Positions 1 to 27,414 of a DNA stretch of 64,000 nt are shown here, piece after piece. The notes under the pieces are model-generated. The model saw only the letters and a program-made list of their open reading frames with translations. It did not search any database and was not told the origin of the DNA. The position numbers and the translations under genes were made by a program. The DNA comes from Apostichopus japonicus (taxonomy: Eukaryota; Echinodermata; Holothuroidea; Aspidochirotida; Stichopodidae): contig NC_092576.1 of assembly GCF_037975245.1 (NCBI RefSeq), forward strand, positions 4,788,001 through 4,852,000. The letters run 5' to 3'. The stretch's first letter is position 1, and every line of letters starts with the position of its first letter.

Positions 1-983
1 AATGAGTACATGATCCGTATCGTTTTGGGGCCAGGTCAGAGATTTTCTGAGGTCAACAGAGGTCAAATTATGGAAATCTTGTTAACACGATAAGTCCCGA
101 ATGCTTGGTCCGATCAGGCAGAGATTTGGTATGTAGCTTTCTTATGGGAGATCATGAACCCTCTTGTTTCTGATGTAGACCAGTGGCCAGTTTTGGCCTA
201 TGTTGGCTTGCTAACACAATAACTTTAATTGGGACTTCAATCAATATTTGGAGTCTTCTGATATCGTGTCTCTCACAAGCTTTCACAATTTGGACCTCTC
301 CTGACCTTGAATGACCTTAAACTGATACCAAAAAACAAGTATTCTTGCCATCTACATGGATAATTAAGCTCATATCGCTGCCGCTTGCGTTTTCTAGTTA
401 AATCGGGAGGAGACAGAAACATGACTAAGTGGCGTCAGCAGAATGTTTAGAGAGTTACATGCTCTCCGAGACGTTGGGGGCATTGGTGCCCCTCCGAGGA
501 CCATTCGCCCAAAAAAGTTTTCGATGTATGAGTCTCGACAACATGCATGTAAGAGCATCGGATCAGAGTGCATGCAACCCCCCCCCCCCTCCTCGCCCCT
601 CCCCCCCAATGCTTTTTGAGGATTTGTGCTACGGTCGTGACAGCAGGGTCTGGAAAAGTTATAAATGAACCTCCCGTGGTATTGATTATCGTCCTTGACA
701 AGTTCTGGCGAAAAAGTTAGATGTGTCACTTCATATTACACCAGGTAGGCCCACTGACCTTTCAATGCTAAAAACCTACAAAGATACATGTATTGTATTG
801 TGCCCCATATTGTTTTATCCATCATTCTAAATTATTTGTTCATTTATAAATGAACCCCCTTTTAAACGGCAGTAAGGAGCCTACGTGCTTTCATCATTAG
901 TTTACGTACGCTACTGGGTATTGTTACGGACTTGAAATATTCTACCCATTTTATTAAACAGTTGTCACTTGCGTCTGTATTAA
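1..983. repeat. 5' flank with repeat-like sequence
   Basis: No gene is supported here. Roughly the first 400 bases carry spaced GGTCA/TGACC words, such as gaggtcaacagaggtca and gaccttgaatgacctt, of the same style as the interspersed repeats near 6.3-9.2 kb and 33.7-34.6 kb, so this is probably repeat-derived. A cytosine-rich run lies at about 579-607. The short open frames over 394-729 overlap on both strands and look non-coding. Confidence 0.4.
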
Positions 984-990
984 CTATAAC

Positions 991-1025
991 CAGGGAGCTG
1001 CTACTGTTAGAGTAGCAGCTCCCTG
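991..1025. mobile_element. 35-base perfect palindrome flanked by a 7-base direct repeat
   Basis: CAGGGAGCTGCTACT (991-1005) is followed by a 5-base loop (GTTAG) and its exact reverse complement (1011-1025). The word CTATAAC occurs immediately before (984-990) and immediately after (1026-1032). Termini beginning CAGGG with a 7-8-base target duplication are what hAT-type elements leave, so this may be a minimal solo hairpin relic. A functional RNA hairpin is the alternative; nothing else supports it. Confidence 0.5.
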
Positions 1026-1753
1026 CTATAACTGTGCCTAAATAGCAATGTCCCTCTGAACTATACTATTTATTATACTGGTACGTGTACTAGAATCCCT
1101 GACATGTAACTTAATTGAGAACTTTCAGCACCCAAACAAACACCCGAGTGATATCACTGCATAGTCTGTGACGTGGACCAATAAGCCGTAACAACGACCG
1201 ATAGTCCACGCCCATTATGCTAATGTGGCCGCGTCGTAGTGGGAAAAATAATTTCGCTAGCGGTATACGGCTGTAAGACTAAGGTACCTTTGTTTGCTGC
1301 GAGCATATATATATCTTATATCTTATATAGAGTGATATCTTATTGTATTGCCTCAAAGGTCATTCCTTTGATATATGTTCAAGGCCAGACTATCAACTAT
1401 CTCACAAATCAGATTAATTTCTAAAATATGACATGGCCGTTGCTTCAGGTACGAGTATAACTATGCTGCGGTTAATCTCTCGTACATATACATAATGGCG
1501 GTAATAGTACATCGATTGGGGCTGAACCGTTGCCAGAAAATAGGAAATTTTACTTTCATTTACAATTGATGACTAAATGTTTTTTTCTATAATCTGAATA
1601 ATAGGTTGCCGTAAGAGGAAGTTACTAACGTTCTTTCGTTTTCATGTTCATTAGTGAATCAAGGTTCATTACTTTGTCGAGTTGAAAAGGAATACAACTA
1701 ACAGCAAGAACAAATCTTAAAGAGGTAAAAAATAAAAGCGGCTTTGTTTCAAC
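1026..1753 (+). promoter_or_regulatory. Upstream region of gene I (possible promoter/5'UTR)
   Basis: This stretch separates the palindrome from the start codon of gene I. Around 1170-1225 there is a more GC-rich patch with a CCAAT box (ggaccaataagc), a CACGCCC word and an octamer-like atgctaat. These are compatible with an animal promoter about 550 bases ahead of the ATG. No TATA box or initiator can be assigned with confidence, and the transcription start is unknown. Confidence 0.25.
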
Positions 1754-19872
<18,119 letters not shown>

Positions 19873-20270
19873 GATATTGTATTTCAAGCACATCTTGGCA
19901 TGTTACGCAACACAGAGTCTATACATTATATTTTCGCATGATGACTCCTTCAAATGTAAAATCCCCCTAATTGTTAAAACAAACATATTATACTCCTTTA
20001 AAATTGTACTACTGACAACTGCAAGGTGATGGGATACAGGTTGACAGCGGGTTGAAAGCATATCACTTCTATTGACCTTTGACATTCACGAAAGAGAATA
20101 GGGAGCTTGTAAGCAGACGGATCTGCATACATTGTATAAAATTAATCGACAATGAACGTTTGAGTTACTGTGTATATATGCCGGTGTCCAGTACACGCAC
20201 ACGAAGACACACACTCAGTCTATGACATACATCCTGTTGCCTCCGGCAAAGTAATAAAAACCAGAAAGCT
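19873..20270 (+). terminator. Gene I 3'UTR with candidate polyadenylation signal
   Basis: After the stop codon, AATAAA occurs at about 20253-20258 (gtaataaaaacc), followed by T-rich sequence. This is the first clear canonical hexamer downstream of the stop. No transcript evidence is available. Confidence 0.4.
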
Positions 20271-21492
20271 CAGAAGATTAGTTTAATAACTTGCATTGAT
20301 TTTGTGTTAACTTAATTAAATGATTGTTTTAGAGCATCTGGGCTAAGTTTGTGCAAGCATTTAGTCAAACTATAGGAAATTTTCATTCCTATCAACCTAC
20401 CTACATATACATAAATACATATGTATACATACTTACATACATACACTCACACATACACACATCGGGAAGGAAGGAAGGAATGGACAGTTACTGCACATAT
20501 ATTCCTCTTTAATAGTTCCTGTTTTAATCGAAACCCGGAAAAATCTTGGCATTTGTGGAACTTCTCTTTGTAGAGGTGAATAAATGAAAAAGTGAAAATA
20601 TTGCTTGTCATGATTAATTAAACAAAAAAGTTCAACTTTCGATGTTATAGGGCCACGAGTTGTTTCCTTGTAAGAGTTATGATACTTATTTGGATTTGCA
20701 ACGTAGGCCTATTACAAAGTGCAAACTTAATTTGGTAATTGATAAACAGTGTCGTGCATATCAAAGGTGTGGGGAGCGAAAGGAGACACATTCTAACCTA
20801 GAAAAATCTATATGGAACGGTCAGAGGCAAAGAAATAATTCAATAAAGGAAGGGCGTGGCACTAGGGTCACTGAATGATGAGACGGTCATGCGTCCACAC
20901 CCGGAAATAAAAAAAAATAGACCTCAAATGGTGCGTTTATTCTGAGGTGCAATGTAGACAACAAATGGTGCGTTCTGAGGTGTAATTTAGAAATCAAATG
21001 ATGCGTTCTGAGGTGACTTTGGAATATAAATTAGTTTTATAATGAGCTCGAATTGCTTGTTTGTGCTGTGCGTGCTTGTGATTGAAAAGATGGTAAATAT
21101 TTTCCCCGACTGAACGTATTAATGGCGAAGTGTAAATCGGCTGTTAATTACCTGTAGCCGCTCTCGTGTCTTGAAGTTATTTCACTCTTATTGTTTCCCA
21201 TAAATCTTTTTTTTTTCTATATAGAACGAGTTCGTTTTAAGCTTTATGGGATGTGATTACAAATTCCTCTTTTGGTTCTCTTACCATATCCGTGATGATT
21301 AAAAAATACAATGGCGAAGCGCTAATTGAATTTCCTGATCCGCTTTCGATTCTGCTAGATACTCACAGACTCTTGATGGTTTGTAAAAGTAGAGAATCTT
21401 CGACCGTATGGCAAGCCGTTTTAATATTTATTCATTTTTTAATGATATCAGTTATTATGGTTTTATATATATATAGAAATATATATATACAT
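20271..21492. other. Intergenic, simple repeats
   Basis: No gene is supported. An ATAC/ACAC-rich stretch lies at about 20395-20465. At 20928-21015 the phrase caaatggtgcgttctgaggtg recurs three times with a period of about 40-45 bases. AT-rich (ATAT)n sequence at 21460-21492 leads into the SINE. Confidence 0.5.
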
Positions 21493-21669
21493 ATAGTAAA
21501 TCAATAAAGAATAACACACCAGAAAAATTCCATTTCACGACCGGTTTCGTCCTTTTGGGACTCTTCAGGCGAAATTAGGAATCGAACCCCCTGAATCCTG
21601 TGTCACAAACCGAAGTCCGTACCACTCGACCACAGTGGTGTGAATTCGTAAAAAATAGCTTTGTATAAC
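21493..21669 (-). mobile_element. tRNA-derived SINE carrying a hammerhead ribozyme (copy 1)
   Basis: Read on the - strand, the element has an A box (TGGTCGAGTGG, 21622-21632), a perfect B box (GGTTCGATTCC, 21578-21588), then a hammerhead ribozyme (21527-21582) and a short tail ending in ttattgatttactat. Boxes A and B are the internal pol III promoter of tRNA-type genes. The Sm-alpha SINE of schistosomes is a known case of a tRNA-promoted element with a hammerhead. The 5' limit is set by the match to the neighbouring partial copy. Activity is unknown. Confidence 0.75.
21527..21582 (-). ncRNA. Type I hammerhead ribozyme
   Basis: On the - strand the core reads CUGAAGA, a 4-pair stem II (GUCC/GGAC, loop CAAAA), GAAA, a loopless stem III made by ACC/GGU, then C17. 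Cleavage is predicted between plus positions 21539 and 21538. Stem I pairs GCGAAAT with ATTTCACG-type sequence (7 pairs including one G-U), has a 2-base bulge, then 5 more pairs (ATTCC/GGAAT). All invariant core bases of the family are present. The short loopless stem III is typical of retroelement hammerheads, which often act as dimers. Confidence 0.85.
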
Positions 21670-21821
21670 TGTTATTGAGGGCGGATTACCCCAGTGTTAT
21701 GATTGTGATATGACCCCTGGTGCTTTGTTATTAGACAATTTACACATAATAACCACTCTTTATAGGCAAGCCAAGCCGTAAATAAGAAATAAATGTGTAG
21801 CAAGTGGTATGATAGATATAT

Positions 21822-21930
21822 AGTAAATAAATAAAGAATAACACACCAGAAAAATTCCACTTCACGACCGGTTTCGTCCTTTTGGGAATCTTCAGGCGAA
21901 ATTAGGAATCGAACCCCCTGAAGGTAGGAA
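21822..21930 (-). mobile_element. Hammerhead SINE, truncated copy 2
   Basis: The same 3' tail, hammerhead and B box as copy 1, in the same orientation, but the tRNA-like head is lost upstream of the B box. At about 21931 the sequence switches to a + strand piece of the same element. The hammerhead (21854-21909) has one change next to the core. Confidence 0.7.
21854..21909 (-). ncRNA. Hammerhead ribozyme copy 2, mildly damaged
   Basis: The core CUGAAGA/GAAA and ACCGGUC are kept. The base after CUGAAGA is U instead of G, so the first stem II pair (10.1-11.1) becomes U-C. Stem I keeps its pairing, with one A-U replaced by G-U. The first stem II pair is normally G-C and matters for rate, so cleavage is probably weakened. 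Confidence 0.7.
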
Positions 21931-22018
21931 TCGTAGTTATACAAAGCTAATTTATACGCATTCACACCAGTAGAATCACTGTGGTCGATTGGTACGAAAC
22001 CGGTCGTGAAATTGTAAA
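21931..22018 (+). mobile_element. Inverted, internally deleted piece of the hammerhead SINE
   Basis: On the + strand gttatacaaagcta, then cattcacacca and an A-box-like TGGTCGATTGG match the head of copy 1, then jump straight to GAAACCGGTCGTGAAATTG, the 3' half of the hammerhead. The middle (B box, CUGAAGA and stem II) is deleted, perhaps at the shared word tacga. Together with copy 2 it forms an inverted pair. Confidence 0.65.
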
Positions 22019-24322
22019 CCATTAAATATATTCCGTTCTCCAGACAACAAGCCCCTTTATCATTACCAGCAATGAGGAGTATAGGCTGAAGAGAAGGATA
22101 TTAGGCTGCCTTAATCACTGTGATATGAATCAAGGAGCAGCTTACTGCAGCCTAATCTACAGGCCTATACCAATCTTAGTGCACTGTATATATGGAATGC
22201 ACAATCTGTGTACCGTACAATCATTCTCCTCACATGCACCTACGTCGTGTTATCGCAACTAAATATAATATTGTTGACTATTGGTTATGTTCACGTTATG
22301 TTGTTGGATTGACTGTGTTTCAATTTGATCTTAACTCAGATGAACACATATTATGTAATTTATTTGTTTAATTTGTCCAAACTAAATTAATTAACAACGC
22401 CATCTCCAGCTTTTGGATATAACTGAAGTTTCATTTACAGTCACTTACATTCAGATTACAATAAAAATTAAAATAAGAATAACTGTTGAATTTTAGTTTG
22501 ATAATTGAGCAAAAATAATAAGACTCATCCCAACTCTAGCTCTATAATAGTTTTTTTTCTAGTTAGCAATTATAGTTTAATTGATAAGGAATCTAAAGTG
22601 TAAGTCATGTTAAATAAAGGTATGTGAAAAAAAAATAAGAAAATGTCGTTGTTCTTTGCTAATCGTGAATACTTAGTGTGAGGACACGCAGGAATAAATA
22701 GGCAGAAGAGAGTGCTAATTTCTACCACCGCTTGTTCTGGTGGTCATGTGGTTTATTATTTCTCTCACATAGCATGTTCGAGATAACTTTTAGTGGCTAC
22801 ATAAACAAAAAGGACGGTGCAGCACCTTCAGGTGATTTTCCTGTAAGATAATAAAAAGAAACAAAACATAAAAATAAAGTCACTTAATTTTATAACAGAC
22901 TAACCCTGCCCTCTGTGACGCAATTAGGCTGGTTTCTACGCTGTCTGAATAACTACAATGACAAGGGTAGAACTGGGAGTACCACTAGACTTAACACATA
23001 CTAGTAATAATGAGATTGTGACATTTAAATCACGGCACGTCTGCCTAACAATCTCTGTTCATTTCTGGGCAGGGCATTACACTTATAAAACAATAACACA
23101 ATTAAGCTAGTCAATTACATCTCAACCAGTTCCCCGTGCACAGAACGTGTAACTTATTATAGTATACAACGTTGAACAACTAATCTTGGTTACCACAGCA
23201 GCGAGAGGCATTTTGTCCAAAACCGATATCAACAGAGGTGAATTTAATTTTAATCAGTGCTGGTTAACACATAAAGTGGTGAATAATGAAAGAAAATACC
23301 ATAACGAATAATTGGATAATCTTACACAGGCTCACTCGGGTGGCTTGCCTATTACACACACATATATTCAACGATAATATGGGCGCAGCCATCTTGTTTG
23401 TTTTGAGAGAGCGCTCTATCGGAATGCAGTACGAAATACTTTACACACACTAAACAATTCACCGTACTTAAGGCACGCTTAGCCTAGACAATGCACACAC
23501 GATGCCCTCGAAAACAACAATAACCAGGCATGTGAACTTATAATAATATATTTAACAGTAGAGACTTAATTAAACCCTAGAAAATACTCGATTTAAACTT
23601 GAATACCAATGTTATGCATTCTCGGAACAATAAACCTAGGCCTACCCACGATATCACGATAGGCTAACCCACGCTGAGAATAGGTCCACGTTATACAAAC
23701 AAAAATACAAATTGTGAGTCACAAACTAACTAAAACTTCCCTATCCTAACATGAGCCAAAGCTTAAATATAATATACAAATAATTACCTCAATTACGTCT
23801 TTAAAAGCGACATCTTCGGCAATAACTTTACATTTCTCAAGAGCGTTAATTTGTATGGTGTTCGTAGTAAATTATTACGTGTAATGGTACAGCAACGAAC
23901 GCCGAAAGGGACATATGTAAAACCAACACATGGCTCCCTGTGCGATGCACTACATTAGCAAATTAATTACCTCCTATTTACATAATTTCGTGTACAGTTA
24001 AAGTGGTAATAACACCCCAAGCGTACGAGAAGACTCGAAGACTTACAAAATTTAAAAAGCACCTGACATCCGATAAATATGACCCATTCTATTATTTTTA
24101 TCATTTGTTATGAAATTCTGCAGCTTATCTTTCACATTTTCGTAATAAGCAATTAAAGTTATTAAGCTCCTTGACCGGAAGTTAAAAATATGCGAAAACT
24201 GTCTACACGGTCGATGACTTCATCACAAGAACCTGCTCGGAGTAGTAATGTAAACACCAATTATAAACACGTAGACGCAACTTCTATGTGAGAAGTTATC
24301 GTTTGACAAACACTTCCCTGAA
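22019..24322. other. Intergenic, no gene seen
   Basis: AT-rich sequence without a convincing open frame, splice pattern or RNA gene on either strand. A patch with inverted-repeat-like words (cacttcgg, gcgctct) near 23370-23425 does not resolve into a known element. Confidence 0.4.
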
Positions 24323-24346
24323 ATGCCTACCAGGTGTATTTTAGGG
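24323..24346 (+). pseudogene. THAP zinc-finger domain, N-terminal fragment (split)
   Basis: An ATG in good context begins MPTRCILG, which is how THAP domains start, with the first zinc-ligand Cys at position 5. The frame then runs into a foldback element. The continuation, GGCSNTGKDGITLHKFPKD, resumes on the far side at about 25453, restoring the C-x4-C spacing of the THAP C2CH finger. The fragment is short, but the match across the insertion makes the call firm. Confidence 0.7.
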
Positions 24347-25445
24347 GAAGCAGGACACTTCGCCCAACAACCATTTCGCCCAACTGCCATTTCGCCCAAC
24401 CTTACCATTTCGCCCAACCAGCCAGGTAATTTCGCCCAACCAGCCTGGTCATTTCGCCCAACCAGCCTGGTCATTTCGCCCAACCAGCCTAGTCATTTCG
24501 CCCAACCTTGTTTAAATATGATACTTCAAAAGGAAACGTTCGGGAATTGTAAACGTTACAGGATACGAACCGAATATGAATATAAGGAAACTTGAGGATT
24601 GATCAGTGTGTTAGGGGTTAATTATTAAATTGAAAAAAAAAATATAAAACCCGTCCGTAATATTGAATTACTATATTTAATCAATGTAACCACTTTATCA
24701 ATGTTACCACATATGTAATCAATTTAGACACGACTTCAAGTTTCCTTAATACTCGATTTGTATCCCGTAACGTTAACAATTCCCGAACGTTTACTATATC
24801 AAACCTATGAAACCTAACCCCTAAAACACTGATCCATCCTCAAGATTCCTTAATATTCGGTTCGTATCCTGTATAGTTAAAATTCCCGAACGTTTCCTTA
24901 CTAAAGTTATACAAAGTAAAGGACTTCAAGTTTCCTTAATATTCCTTAATATTCGAACGTTTACTATCATACTTAAGGAAACGTTCGGGAATTGTTAGTC
25001 AGTAGGATGGATCAGTGTTTTAGGGGTTAGGTTTGATAGGTTTTTATGAAGACCGATTCCCCTGTGTTTGTATAATAATATAACTTCCATTGTATGCGTA
25101 AACGCCTAAAGTAGTGTAATCCTCCCATTATACCCGAAATAACTACTCAGACTCCGATCGACATCGAGCGGACCCCACTTTTTTATTTACCTATTACGAA
25201 GTAACCTAACCCAAAATAAATCAAATTGAACTAGTGGAATAGAAAAAGTAATATTATTCTGACTGAATATTAGTAAAAATAAGGTTGGGCGAAATGACCA
25301 ACACGGTTGGGCGAAATGACCATGCTGGTTGGGCGAAATGACTATGATGGTTGGGCGAAATGACCATGCTGGTTGGGCGAAATGACCAGGCTGGTTGGGC
25401 GAAATGGCAGTTGGGCGAAGTGGTTGTTGGGCGAAGTGACTAGAA
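24347..25445. mobile_element. Foldback element with TTTCGCCCAAC arms, inserted in the THAP frame
   Basis: The left arm (about 24353-24508) has eight copies of TTCGCCCAAC spaced by short linkers; the right arm (about 25281-25441) has eight inverted copies (GTTGGGCGAA). The interior holds nested inverted blocks: ggaaacgttcgggaattgt at about 24531, its complement near 24790 and 24890, and a direct copy at 24974. Flanks share ttttaggg/ctttagga, a likely 6-8-base target duplication. It encodes no protein; movement would need a transposase supplied elsewhere. Confidence 0.8.
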
Positions 25446-25738
25446 AGCACTTTAGGAGGTTGCAGTAATACAGGCAAAGATGGTATTACACTGCACAAGT
25501 TTCCGAAAGATAAAAAATTAAGGAAATTTGGTCACGATTCGTTCAAACTACGAGAGCCAATTTCCGGGAACCGTCCAACACTAGTGTAATACGCAGTGCA
25601 CATTTAACTGTGGACTGCTTCGCCAACGCCATTAAATTGAGTTTGGGATAGCGTTTCTTAATGATCAGCTGCCTGGAAAGTATCCGACGATCAAACCCCT
25701 AATGCAGGATTGGGTCGATATCGACCCAAATAATCATT
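25446..25738 (+). pseudogene. THAP domain, main fragment, frameshifted
   Basis: GGCSNTGKDGITLHKFPKD opens the fragment. A one-base deletion after KLRK moves the frame to WSRFVQTTRANF, then SAHLTVDCF (the THAP SxHF region). The expected Cys there is Arg (tgc to cgc). A stop and a second frameshift come before FLNDQLPGKYPTI, the AVPT-like end of the domain. THAP domains bind DNA in host factors and P-element-type transposases; no transposase catalytic domain is visible downstream. Clearly decayed. Confidence 0.75.
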
Positions 25739-27352
25739 GAGTTTAAAAAAAAAATAGTACTCAGGCATCTTACATCCTACAACATTCATCAAGGTATTGA
25801 AATGTATCTAAGACCATACGTTTGTGTATAAAACAAATACAAAGGGGGGTAACTGTGATTTTTTTTAAGTGGGTGGGGCTCAAGGTCAAAGGTCAATCTG
25901 AAAATGACGTAATTTGGCTAAAAATCGATGTTCGCTTCATAAAAATCGTGATAGAAAATAAGAGTTGAACAACCCCCCCCCCATTATATTTGGTATAAAC
26001 CCTAACATGTTTTGAACATATTCTGAGCATTTCAGGAATATATCTATAGAGAGTTCTGAGAAAAATGCAAATGTCCTTGAAATTTCCTGTAATTTGACAC
26101 CAAAATCGTCCAAATCCGTTCATTTTTGAGAAAAATCTCATTCCCGAACGCTTCAACCTACGTACGTGTTTTTTTTATTCTTATTTGAGATATTTAGGCC
26201 ACTGCAACATTTGTAATTGATAGTTATGGTATAGCGCCCTCGCATTCCTTTGTAAGTCGATAGCAACCGCCGTTCTTGCGCAATATTGTTTCATTGAATG
26301 TTTAGTGTACAGTCTCAATGGACTGTTTCGTACGGGTACACTTTCAAATAGGCCGTGGCCCAAATTTACGGCCCAATAGGCCCTAAAGATGTGGGACGAT
26401 TGGTCAGATACCATGATGAGGTCCAGGACCCTCTGGTCGAACCAGTTTATCAAGGTTCGGTCCTTTTGAGGACCCAGAAATCGTAAGTCAATAGCGTTGT
26501 TTACAAAAAAAGGCTAGGCTAGGCCTAACGTTATGCCAACGTTAGGCTGTAATTTTCGAAAGTAAACAACTTTTGTACTAATTGAAATCAGTCATAACTC
26601 TGTAAATCCTCAACAGATTTCAGAAAATAAGGTATCATCTGAAAGAGCAACCCCAGTAGAACCTTTATCATACAATTTGAAGTCAATTTTGAAGTCATTA
26701 GTGATTTTATTGTATTTTGGTGTTTTCCAATTAAAACAAAAGTACATCCTAATTTGCATATTATAATTTGCATATAATTTGCAATTTTTATAAAATTATC
26801 AATTCCAAATTTTGTTCTCTATTGATCTAAATCAACTTCCTAATAGAGAAGTTGTCCCTAACCTTTAAAAGCCAGCCCTAACAAGATAAGTGTCCCAAAT
26901 CCTAATTGTGTGCCCAACCCCCCATGTACAGAAGACAAACGTCAGATTTCAATCCGACTCTTCCAAGGCTCCAACCGAACAGGGAGCAGAAACGTGAAAC
27001 TTACCTAGCACAAGTGGAACTCGTTACACCAACTGTGTTGCTGTAGGCTAAGTAGCCTGGGCCTCTTGTATGTAGTAACGACGGAAACAGTGACGATAGC
27101 AAAGTTGGTCTCAGAGACAAAGTAGAAGGACGGACCTACTATAAAGGCTCGCTTTTTTGTCAGATAAACGGGCAGTGAAAAAGCTTAGCTGGCAACTTTG
27201 TATAGGCCTATGTCTTACTTTCTTGTACTATGCAAATATTGCGGCCTTAGCCCATGCATAGGCTAGGCTATTATTAGTCTTATTCAAAGATGTAAGTGAC
27301 AGTCTTAATTCAAGCCACTAAATGTCGGCTTCTCTCTTTTCTTTTTAGGTTA
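25739..27352. other. Intergenic; C-run and decayed repeats
   Basis: A poly-C run lies at about 25974-25982, and tttgac-type repeat words occur at 25872-25900. No open frame with codon-like structure or family match was found. A duplicated phrase (aatttgcatat) occurs near 26755-26780. Confidence 0.35.
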
Positions 27353-27414
27353 TGCTGATGAACTTATGGAGGAGATGGTAAAAAGCGCAGAGCAGGACGC
27401 TGGTCCTGGTTAAT
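27353..27414 (+). CDS. Possible terminal exon, unknown protein
   Basis: A good acceptor (tctcttttctttttag) precedes an open stretch that reads YADELMEEMVKSAEQDAGPG and stops at TAA. It might be a 3' exon of the broken THAP gene 1.6 kb upstream, on the same strand, but no linking exon was found. It may equally be chance. Confidence 0.2.

Noticed and set aside
429-729. Overlapping frames around the poly-C run
   Set aside because: Several frames on both strands are open at once because of C-rich low complexity.
21672-22022. 116-residue - strand open frame
   Set aside because: It runs across the rearranged hammerhead SINE copies and reflects that sequence only.
23370-23425. Possible promoter or CpG patch
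   Set aside because: Too small, with no gene on either side to serve.
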